Shown here piece by piece: positions 46,901-58,900 of a stretch of DNA of 64,000 bases; the first letter of the stretch is position 1; every line of letters begins with the position of its first letter. The DNA is from Amphibalanus amphitrite. Lineage: Eukaryota > Arthropoda > Thecostraca > Balanomorpha > Balanidae. Below the pieces are notes generated by a model. The model saw nothing but the letters and a program-made list of their open reading frames with translations. It was not told the origin of the DNA and did not search any database. The stretch is from the NCBI RefSeq assembly GCF_019059575.1, contig NW_024881675.1:620001-684000 (forward strand), written 5' to 3'. The position numbers were made by a program, and so were the translations under genes.

Positions 46901-49900
46901 GATGTGTGTCGGCGCAGCGCCGGCTAATGACGCCGTGTCGGGCCCGGACTAGAGAGAGGTGACGGCGCGTCATTTGTACCGGCGCCCGGCGCGCAGAGAC
47001 GATCGTCGATCGGTCTCGACGCTGCTGCAGGTGACGTGCCGCCGCCAGAGCCGCCCTCAGTGAGAAATGACTGTTCTCTCCCGGCAGGATAACAAATGAA
47101 TGTTTCTAGTTTGGGAATTTTACCAGATGGTGTCCTTATGCATTCAGAGGAGGTACCAAAGCTCGGCTGTTAGACTCACACTTGTGTTAGTGAGTCACCT
47201 GAAGTGATATCGACGAAAACGGTCATCGTGGTGCCCCGTAATGCTTCAACATGATCGCGGAACGGAAGGGCTCCTCGGGTCGATTTAGACGTCTCCGATG
47301 ACTGACGCTAGCACTGACGTGTTATAGCTCGAGTGTTGGGGCTGTGAGTCGAACCGACCGGGTGGCGTGGCTTTCCTTTGAACTCCCGCCGCAATGTGAG
47401 TCAACATCCGTCGGCTAATTTAGACGGCGCCACTGACCCGAAGCCGCCGGGGCTGGGGTCCGGATCACTCCCCTCAGCGCGGGCGGTATTCTGACGACGC
47501 ATCTTATCTGTATCGTATCACACGCCTCTGGACGCGGCATTCTGACAAGCGGGTGCTCAGCCTCCGTCGGTATCTGGCCCGAACATGTGGACAAATCGAC
47601 TGGCCTGTTTCCTTATCGAAGTCGTTAGTCCGCGGCACATACGCACAGCAATCGGGGCAACGCAGGTCACTGACCAGGAGGGAGGGGCGGGGTCTGGGTC
47701 GGTCATCGCCCATACCACAGCGCTATCAGTCACTGTCCTGAGACTGGAAATGGATCGGACGCTGTGGTAATGAATAACATTCATAACTTCCAAGTTCAAA
47801 CCGATTTAGTTACTTCTTTGAAGCACTATCGATAATTTATGGTCTGCTTTCGCATTGCGTTTTCTAATAATCGAAATCCTTTGAGCGAGTAGCAGACATA
47901 TTGGCCTGCGATTATGATAGAAGTGCAGTGTTGGCACCGCTCCCGCTCGCCCCGGGTCACTCACCGTTCGTATTTGACGGCCGACAGCTGCCTCTCTCCG
48001 TCGTGTGTGCCCGGCTTCATGAACAAACGTGACGCTATGGCCGCCCGGTGACCTGGAGATAAGGGAGAAAGACGTGTCACATACTGGGAACCAGCTGACG
48101 CCATCACTGCAGACAAGGGGATACACATGTGCGTATATCAGCAACATTCAGAGCACACGCGAGCAAGCTAACGTTATCATCCCGTCGACATTATCGACTT
48201 AGCTCTGACAAAGACAGCTACAGCAGCACCGACTGTGATTCGCGTAACCGGTGACACGATAAATGTTTGACACATCGGCTGTCTTCAATCGGCGCGAGGG
48301 TGACGCGCTGATCTAGTGCTGACACCATGTTCCTGATTGAGCTGCCGTCTCTGCGTGAGGCAGTACACCGCTCATCAATCTCCCACGAGTTTTACCGAAC
48401 TGGAGGCTCATTTAGCACCGCCGCGGGCGAGCCACGCGCCGGCAGCGCCCGCGGGTCAGCGCTGACAATCAGCGGGTCAGCGAACTCAGCCCGCGGCCGT
48501 CGGTACTGCACCACATTTCATTCGGTAATGGGCCATCCGGCCGGCGGGCCCGCCGCGCTGCGCCCGGTGCCGACCCACCCCCACCGGAACATCGCCCATC
48601 ACATGCAGATCGAATCTGCATAGCCGACCGGTGGTGAAGGACCGGGGGCGAACGGACATGGAGGACTGCGCGAAACAGGCTCGGAACCGAGGTGCCGTTC
48701 ATTTTGAGAAGGCGGAGATTGGAATGTGAGTCCATCCGATCCGGAAAGTTATCGTTGAACTGAGGCACACAGCCGTTCCGCCCATCCAGCACAAAATCCA
48801 CGCCATTGCATGGGATGGTGGACTAATCTGATTTTTGGGCGTTACATGCATGGTTGCAGCGGCGGACAGTGCATCAACGTAAGTGGGACACGACAGGGGC
48901 GCCCTGCGGGCCCGCACGGTGACGGCTGACAAGGCCCAACAACGGTGTTGACCGGGGGATGGGAGGGGTCATCAGGGGCGACAAAGCACGAAACCACCTA
49001 ATTACTTACCCCGCGGCGCGCGGGGGATGTCAGCACTCCTGCTAAAACACCGCGTCGCCCGCGAGACACGCATGCAACCGGCACAAAGAGCGCTGTGCGC
49101 CGGGCGGGGTGCGACGCACCAAAAACAGCGGCGTTGCCCGGTGTCGTCTGTCGGTCCGATGGGCGTCATTATCGGATTGGACCAGAACGGGAGCGTCGGC
49201 GGCTTTGTGCCTGTCACTGTCAGATTTCACCGCAAAACGTTCCCACCCAGCCCGACGCGCCCGTCCGCGCTGTGCAGCCCGGCGCCCGGCCTGCCCGGTC
49301 GGTCAGTGGGACCCCGCGCCGATGGCACATGTGACCGGCGGGTTAGGAACGGGTGGCAGACGGTCGGGTCTTACCTGATCTACAGCGGCACGGGTCGTGT
49401 TTGTCCAGGTAGTGCTCCAGAGTGTCCCAGCCACCGCCGACACGAACCATCACGTGGTTGCGCAGAATCTGAGGAAAGAGACGTATGTTAGAAACATGAA
49501 CAGCATGTTCGCTAAAGCGGTCCAGCTAGTTACCATGGAAAAACGCTCGGTATAACCGCGCCACGACAAGCATTATGAAATTGCGGGAAACCTTTAGGCA
49601 ATTAAATCATCAACTAAGACTGCTCCTACAAGGAGATTATTACGTGATTAACTATGGCGTAATGAGCATGTTAATGCGGCACGCGTGCGCACTTACAGCC
49701 TAATCCTCTTGAACACCACTCGGGGCATGATCGGTTACTGAGCAATGACGCGTGTCGAGCCGAGCACGCGTGACAGGCCCTTCAATGTGACGCCGCCGCG
49801 GCCTGGCCGTTCCCGTGAACTCGGCGCCGTCCGTTCGGGGCGCCCGGTTTCATGAAACGGTAGGCGGCGCCCTTCAAATGTCTGGTGAAGGGCGCTGCCC

Positions 49901-52900
49901 ACCTTTCCTTTACGGTGTTCGGCACAGGTATGACAGCGTTTTATACGAAACTGTGCCACATTTACAAGGCATGAAGCTGAAAATTCCGCCGCAACGCCTC
50001 GCCCCGAAGCGCCGATGCCCGTTCGGTTAAAAATGTTCACGAGCTCAGCCGAACGGGCCTCTTTCTGGCAATGTTGTAGCTGTTTTGGCCCGTGCCGATG
50101 GGCGCCGATTGACGTCGTTTTCCGCGATCGTGTTATACCGCTATCACCTTCCTCGATCTAGCCTGTGGTTTGGCAGGCCGCTCGGCAACTGTTCGGAATC
50201 AGGTAAACGGACAGACAGGCGCCAGCATTAACAAAACTACCATCCCCAGCTACCGATGAGTGTGAAAGCTATAGAGTCCTTCAATGATGAATCACCAGTC
50301 AGAAAACTTAGTAGCTGTGAAGAACAGAGAGCCTATTCCGGCCGAACATCAGACGTCTACTTCATGCATTCACGATCGCGAGAATCGCATAATGTTCAGC
50401 TCGACCTGGAGGAGTGCCCGGCCGTCCAGCCCGCCCATCACTGGGCGTCGCCAAGTTGCCGATGACGGCCGCGGCGCTGTTCGGAGGTCATGGGCGGCGC
50501 TCTAACCGCCGGCCGTCTGTCGCGTGCAAGGTCGTGCACTCTCACTGCAGCGGGCGCCGCCGAGCACAGCCCAGGCAGTGACGAGAGATTAACTCGGGAC
50601 GGGACACGGGCGAAGCTCAGACGGACTGGGACAGCGCCCGGGCTACAGACAGGTCTGCAACGAGCCGGCCGGACACTGATGGAGCTTTATGGCCGAACGC
50701 CACAGTTGTGACAGGTCTGAGCGGTGTGCGAGGCCAGAGAGTAGCGCCGAGTTAGTTGTCTGCACTCAAAACTTTTTTACTACCTCCTGGAGAGTTCATT
50801 TTCATCAAACCCGCAAGATAATAGTATATTGAAAGGGTAACTCGCTGCTACCATTATGTTCATAGTAACGGTACGTGGTTAATATGAACTTATTCGCCAG
50901 CGAAGAGTATTATTACCATGTAAATATCAATATTACTCTCGCGATCCAGAAAATCACGAAAACTCTTTCCTCCTGGGTATCGTGACTCGGGTACAGATAG
51001 TCGTTTCATGCGTGGATCTTGTTTACCCTCGTGAAGATGATATTTGAAATGGAAACAATCAGCCAATCAGAAACGAGATCGGCCGTTTGCGGTTTGAAGG
51101 CCGCGCGCATCTGTCAGTTTTCGGCCGTTGGTCTCCGAGAGCGGATGTGAGCAGTGTCGGTGCCGCGCGGCGTGGCCGTTGGTGATTGTGCTTGTGTGTT
51201 GTTCATCGCCTATAGAGCCTCTGTGGACATTTTATTGTAAGTACCGATGTGCTAGAGCATTGCGTGCCGTTGAGTGGTGCTAATTTGACCTGGTTAACAG
51301 GACCCCGTGCACGGCCACGTGGCCTAGTGTTGTGAGTACGTACATTAATTTTGTTGTGATGCTACAAGTTTATGCATTTTGTTGGTGACTTTGAAAAAGC
51401 CTTGCACTGTAGTGATCCAGTCTCATTATCTCACGCAGACGGGCGACCTGCACCCAGGAACGCCGTCGCTCACTTCAAATATTGTGCGCTCTGCCTAATC
51501 CAATATGAGGGCGCTGAATGTCTTGTATTCATATTCAAATTGCATTCAAGTTGTATCGTGTTGTTTATTTACCGCTTGTGCATTGCTGAACGCTTTGTAT
51601 AAATTTGTATGAATAAGTGAAGAGTCTCACAATGTTCATGGTTGGTGTGCCCCTCGTATTGTTTGTACGGAAGCCAAATATACCTACATTGTTGCTCTTG
51701 AAACATTTTTTTTTTTAGTTGGTGAGATCCGGTTAACAGAAGCTTCGTGAAGCTTCTGAAGGAAGCGTCTGTGGGTCTGTTACCATCCTCTGGGGGGTTT
51801 ACACTAAAGGAAAGAGTAAACATTACCATGTGACAAAGGGTAGGCCATAAGAATATACTCTCTGTAGGAGGGTAAAGCACAGAGTAGATGATGCGTTACT
51901 CCCTAAAAAAGGGTTCCGTTAAAGATTTACCCTTTCAAAGAGTGTAACCCAAAAAATGTTACACTCTAGACAAGAGTAAATCAAAAGAGTTTACCATTCA
52001 GAAGATGGTAAAAAACGTCTGTGTGTCATGTTACCCCTCCCTGGCGAGTTTACTCTTCATGAAAGAGTAAAATTTACCATCTGGAAGGTGGTAAAAAACG
52101 TCTGTGTGTCAAGCTACCATGCTATGGCGGGTTTACCCTTCAGGAAATGGTAAAAAAGTTTTCAGTGTGCAGTCCGGAGAAGCGCCGACCACCACCAACT
52201 GGGAACATGGCGTTCCGCACACTTTAGCTAAGATTAAGTGCTTAGAGTGCTCTGCAAGACACGTGCCATGTGGTGTCATGAGTGGCCATAACTTATCACT
52301 GCACCAAAATACGTGTTTCTGCGGGGTAAATGTCAGGCAGTGTCACCAGGCGGGTCGTTATTCAAGTCCGGTGTCACCGTGTCCTGACACCTGTCATGAC
52401 AGGACAAACGGCGGGCAACCCACGATGGTGCCGGTACCATGACAGTCCCCAGCGCGGCAGACACATACTGACGTCAAGACACCGGCCATTGCAGAATAAA
52501 AACACCACCGGCGATTACTCTCGGGCACTCCTGTCGTCTCTCTGGGTCTCTCTCCAGGTGCTAGCAGCCATGTCGCGACCAAATGCCGCCGTAAGTGCCG
52601 TGTATCGGCCTTTTCGTGTGACTGCACAGCGCTGAATCAGGGATTAGCGCGATCGCCGTCCCATGCCAGCCACTCTCGTGAGGTCCCCAAGGGCCGGGGT
52701 CACTCGGGGACTACTGAAGGCCCCTCCGTATAGTCTGACCCACAGAGTACTCAGCCTCACATGTTTGGGACTGCTAACCACCTCGGTCACGGCTCGGGGA
52801 CTCCTGAGTGGGGGCGGCCCCTGGAGAGGATCCGTCTGAACACACGCAGAGGGGAGGCGGTGGGTACACAGCACTACCCGGAGAGCGTCTGTTGACCCAA

Positions 52901-55900
52901 TGACGAGAGGGTGTGGGAGCTCTCTCCGACTGTGCATGGTCGGGAAATGATTGGTATGCGCGGTCGACGCGCCACTCGAACCGGCCTTGCACTTTCGTTT
53001 GAACAGGAGCCGACAGCAAGGCTGCTCAATGGCATTTAAAACAATTGGGCTGCGCAGCGTCAATGAAAATGCCGATCGGCAGATAAGAGTTGACATTTTT
53101 CGGTAGCACAAAAGAGACCTGCTGATGGAAACATTGATTGCAGATTGCCTTAATAAAGTGACGCATTTAACCAATGCAGTGCAGCAGGCTTAATTGTGAG
53201 AAGGTGAAAGTGATAGTAGCAAAGCACCGATGATATACCTATTACCTGAATAAACGAAACGAAATAAATAAGATCTTTGATGATTAAGTCCGAAAATTTG
53301 GAATGATAAAACTTTTTTACCGAAGCATGATAAAACTAATTTAAAAATTAAATAGGTACATCTATTGGTTTCAATATAAATTTGATCAAATTCACTATGA
53401 ATGTTGGCCGGCGAATGAGTCTGGCGTAGCAACCACTCCTATTGCTCTGCAGAGCCTAAGGACTGGAACCGCCCCTGCCCCATGGGGGATTGGTGGCTGA
53501 CAAATGCTATCCAATAAGCTGACAATTAGGGCTTCACCACTGCCATCAAACATCGATTATCGATTCGTAACGCCACCGAATATACCTATTCAATATTCCC
53601 TGCATAACCAAAATAGACGGTCATCAAGACGAATTCTTCCAGAACCCCTCGCACCACTGCGGTTTCAAGCCCTATCTTTTGAGAGTAACGCAGGCAATCA
53701 AAAAACCCTCAAAGCCCTCAAATAGCGGTGCTGTAATCTTAGCCAGGAGTAGGAAACGCAAATCAAAGCCTTGTGACGATAGCTAAGCTCGCATGTCCGA
53801 ACGTAGATCATGCCAGTTTGCGTAGCCAAAACATCCATCGTTTGTGAGGCAGACGAGACACGATATTTCGAATACTGATACAGGGCCGCAAACACCATGG
53901 GCGTGACGAGCTCGCATGACAGCCGCTCATGAGCTCTTGACTCTAAACGGAGCCAAAAAGAATGGGCTACGTGACACTAATGCGAACAAATCATCGGGCG
54001 TTGAGAAATATCTCCGCCGCTTTTAATGACTATCGATGTTCGTAGACGCTCGAATAGGTTTTATTGCCCTCCATTTATGATGCGATGATGGAGAAAGACG
54101 TACGATAGGTCGTTTTGATTTAACATGAGGTAATCAGCGGGCTGGGCGGCGGTTATTAATCATTCCGCCAGTACCTGCTTGGTACACTGAGGCACGTGTT
54201 CGTCTGCCCGGCGCCTATCATCCGCATCGCAGTTTTATCGCATATATCGACAGCCGATCACCACATTGATAGTCCGCGATCGCAGAAGAAGACAGGATGT
54301 TTGAAACTCCGCCCCATCATTCAGCAATGAATCAATCAGGGCGACAGACACATTTCCAAAGTAAGATCGCGCCCCGTGCACGCCTTCTGTAACCCGAGAC
54401 TGAATATGAAAAGTCGCGAAATAGCAAGCATTGTAGAATACGATTATGTCAACCGGTCCCTTGTACCGACATCATGAATTATCCAGTCACATTATCAACA
54501 CACAAAGCATCTTTGTTCCATATACGAACTAACTAAATACACGGTCAGATAATGGAGCAACCGGACCAAACTCCCTAAAAAAGACAAACGCCCCATAAAG
54601 GTGAAGCATGCTGTTCTTGGCTCGAGTTATGGCCGTAATAACGCCACAGCGAGCTGCCTCGCTCGCCCTGGAGCCGAGGCAGCTGTGTCCCGGGCAGACA
54701 GCCTTATTCACAAAGTTCCGTGCCATGTAGGGACAGAGTCTGATGCTGGTGAGGGACGGACGTCGTCGTTATGCCCAACGATGCGCAAAAGAGAAAGAGA
54801 ACAGGCTACGAGAACGACAACTGGAGAACGGAAACAAATGGCTTAAAAAGAACGAAAACGGATGAATATATTGAGTGTTCTAAATCAAGCCGGATTTGTG
54901 CGCCGGTACCACAAACACTTGGATTGAGCTTGAGGTGAATGACTAAGTCCCGCCGTCCGTGATTCGTGACCCGTTGCCCGTGCCGGCGCCAGGTGTTTCA
55001 GGTTCCCTTGCAGGGGACACCGGCCGGCCGTGACTCTGCGGGGCCGGCTGGGCCTCACGGTGACCCGTGCTCCCGATCCGGTGATGTGTGTGCGGGCAGG
55101 CGGCCTCGATCAACCCCCACCCGGCTGGCCAGATGGCCGCTGCTGATGCAACTGGACCCGCCACCGGCCCGCGAGCCTCATCAGGCGAAACAGTCCCCGA
55201 CAGAAGCTGGGACATAGGCCCGCCGAAACGACTTCAAAGGACCGTCGCGAATGTTTGAACTGACCGCTGTTAGCATGCCAGCAGTGTATAGCGGTGGCCT
55301 AACATTGAAACAAGAACCCAACAGCGACAAAGAAGAGTGTATCGGCGACTCGATTCCGACTAATTGTAAACTGATATTCACTATAGAGGCCGATACTTGT
55401 ATGTCTTACCTCTGTCAAAACATAAATAAAAAACTGTTATGAGCTTATTTTTCCTAAAAAAATGCATCTTTTATCGGAGAAGCGATATTCTGCTAAGACA
55501 GATTAGTGACATTTATAACATCAGACCGTTACCATCACCCATCACCTTTCAGTTCAGCGAACTTTGAAGGCCGCCAGCGTCATGAAAACTCGAAACCCGT
55601 ACTAACCGCGGCATAAATTATACGATTCATGCACATAACAGGCTCATGCGTTTTTTCAAGAACATTAAATGCAAGTAAAAAGCAGCTCATGACTAAGACG
55701 ACACTATAATAGCAAGACTGTCATGCACATTTTCAGCCATGCTATTTTTGAAACCGTAGGTAATCCAGCGCGGGCTCAGGGCTGTCGTGGTCGTTCTTGA
55801 TATTAATTTTGCACTAATAAACGACTCGTCTGAAGCTCTTCATAACGTTCTAAACCGGAGATCTCACTCCGATAGTGTACCTAAGGCACTGAACGTGACG

Positions 55901-58900
55901 CACCGCTTACAGTATAAAATGTTTCATCTCCCTCTCATGCCCCCAGAATCCCGGTGGTGCAATGTTTGTTTATGTTTGGCCGCCAGCACAATCTTATCTA
56001 ACGGAATGAATATGCATGAGCGCTGATTGAAACCCATGGTTTCAAGGCCGCAGCTGCAGTCGGAGAGCTTCTCTCTGGAGCGCTTCAGCTACAGTACTAC
56101 GATTGGACAGTTTTGAGTATTCTGCCTATGCCCACAGCTTTGCCTCCCTACACCAGAGTGAATTGTGACGGTGCAGCCGTCGAAGGCCGTCACGCAGAAC
56201 ACCAAGACTCCCGTCAGCGCGCACACACGTCCGGCGCTCAGCTCGCCTTCGCCAATGTTCCAGTGTTTACACAGTCACGCCTCTGCTGACCCGAATGTCC
56301 AGCTCGGACCGCGTCGAGGCCAAATGCCTCCGGGTCGGGGAGGCAATCCTCCGCCGAGAGGCAATCCTCCGCGGACTGGGAGCGTGAGGCAACCGGCTGC
56401 GGTTGGCAGCACGGTCCAGACGGACGGGCGCCGCCGCAGCGCCGCGACGAGCGCGCGAGCCGACAGAATGGAAAGTGTGGCCACGGCCAGTCGCTCGGAA
56501 CGGCTCCCATGTGACCGTGCGCCGGCCGGCCGACTCCCCGAGGCAGTGGATGACTCGGTGGGCCGCTCTGGGCGGTCTGAACAGTCCTCAGGACGGTATA
56601 CACCTGGCAGGGGACTCAGGGAGGCTATATTCTGCAGTCTGCCGCGGATACTCGGCTACCGACCGGACCAGCTGGGGACCAGATGGGTTACGGGCACGTC
56701 GGGCAGCATGACACACGGCACCGAACAGCCGGAGATTATTTTGGCTAGCGGGGCGTCTGGTCCACCCTTCCGGCAAGGCCGCGACGGTGGGGCGCCGGCG
56801 AGGACCGCTCGGAAGGCGACAAAGGGTGGAGACGCGGGTCGGACAGTGGGTGGGGTGGTAACATGGTTCGAGTCCATCACACTTGTAAAACAGTGAGAGG
56901 GCGAGACACTAGTGTCCTGAAATGTTCCGTTTGTTCTGCTGGTCAATAGAACACCGCTCCGACGGCGCTCGGACCCGCCTGCAGCAGCTCCGTTCCCGCC
57001 CAGCAGATCAGTCTCGCTAAGCGTGTTGCAACGCCGCCCAACAGCTCAGGGAGCGGTTGGTCGCACATAGCTCACTGCGCGCTTCGGTCCACTCAACTCC
57101 CACCATTAGCGAACGGCACGAGCCAGCTGGGAACACGGCGACGGCACCGCTCCCTGTCACGAGCCGCCGAGCCGCGGCCGTCACCTTGCCGGCATCAGCG
57201 CGCTCGTCGGTCAGCTGAACGGTTAGCCAACGTCGCGCCTTTCTAACTCTGTGCTGCAGCTCACGACACCCGGGAGTCGGGGCTCGGTGTCAGTGACACG
57301 CCGACCTCTGGACTGACACGATGGGCGGCCGCGCTGACACCGTGGACAATAGGTTGCCTGGCCATCCGGCAAATCGGCTCTGTCGGGCGGCGCGGGGGGC
57401 GGGGGGTGAGGGAGCTAACGACAGCCGCGCTGAATGACTGCTAACTGGCCCACTTCCGAGCGGCATTGTGGACGGTGGACCTGTCCGCCGGTACACAGGG
57501 ACACGCCCCGCCGCTCTGCCGACGGGACCACGCCGGTGGATGAGGGACAGAGTGACAGCCACCGACCGGCGCAGCTCGTGAATTTCCGGCGCTAATGATA
57601 TGGTCGCGTTCAATGGTATAACGTGGCATAAATGGCCATTGTGGGGTGAATTGTGAACGCGCATCACGCATGGCGCAAAGGCTAGGTACTGCCGCGCACA
57701 CAGCAGTGCTCGTCATCCGTAAGTGGAAAGCAAAAACGTGATTTAATTATACAAGGTAAAATAAACGTTACTTTCCTCATCATTCCCATTTTGTCTTACT
57801 TGGTATAGCTAATATAATAGCTAATATAATTAAAACGTTCTTATGGAACCGAGCAGCTTAGTGATTTTTAGGCATAGTTGATCAAGCTCTAAGTCGCAAC
57901 TCGCAAGCCGCTTCAATAGAATGAATCCTAAAAATATATTTCCCTTAGATTTTCAGATGAAAATGATTGAAAGCTTGAAATGATTGCACGCTCATTGCAT
58001 TCGAACAAATAGATGAAGCCCCTTTGTCGAGCGTAGCAATGCTTGAGGCCGCATCATGAACTGCAAATGTACGATTAAAAGTAGATAAGTGAATAGCAGG
58101 GCGGAAGAAAGTCAGAATACACAAGCATAGCGTGCGGTGATTATCGTGCATAAAGACATCAACAGCCCATTGTTCACCAAAAATGGCAATCACTGGGGCC
58201 CATTTATAGGTCGCTGCTGCCTGATGTCTTTGTTAGTTGGATAAAAAATAGTTCAGCAATGAGGCGATAAAACACTACCGGGCATCATTAGCGCAGCCCC
58301 GGATACCGTTGCCCAATCACGTCTCAGCGACCATCCGAGGCTGCAGGGTTTCGTGTAGGGGACGCTGTTTCCAAACGGCGCTGGGCATTGTTCAGACGAC
58401 AGGTTCGCCCAAATCGGTGAAAGGCGAAATTCCTTAAAACAACACCAACACAGTTTTTGCCGTCAAAATGCATGGCGAAGTTGTCTGTACCTTGCGATTG
58501 TCCGCCTGATTAAGAACAGCTTTGTCCGCAACCCGGCTTCCATGTTTACGTGCGACTTTTGCGTGATAAATAAGCGATTCACTTAAACGGACATGTCGCC
58601 CCATTCACCCGACAAATAAGGAAGCTCCGTCGACATTAATCACTGGAGGAATGTGTAATAACGGCAACCAGCCGGTGCTAGCAGCTGAAGGCCCAAACGC
58701 CGGCCACAAAAGAATGCCTTCCTACACCCGGACCTAGCACTGTGGAAAGTACCGGTCCCCTTATCTGTAAACGTTACACGGAGATATCTAAATGCATCTA
58801 CGTTCTACATACCTATTAGAATAATATCTACATCTTGTTAAACGTTTGCAAGCTACCAGGATATCTTTGTAATCCGTGTCCCCGAGTGCCGCTTACCCTT

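Noticed and set aside
56865-56885. tRNA-like T-arm (ATGG-TTCGAGT-CCAT)
   Set aside because: No A box, anticodon arm or acceptor stem at the right distance.
56165-56896. 243-codon plus-strand frame
   Set aside because: In a GC-rich block with similarly long frames on the other strand; no domain, promoter or splice support.
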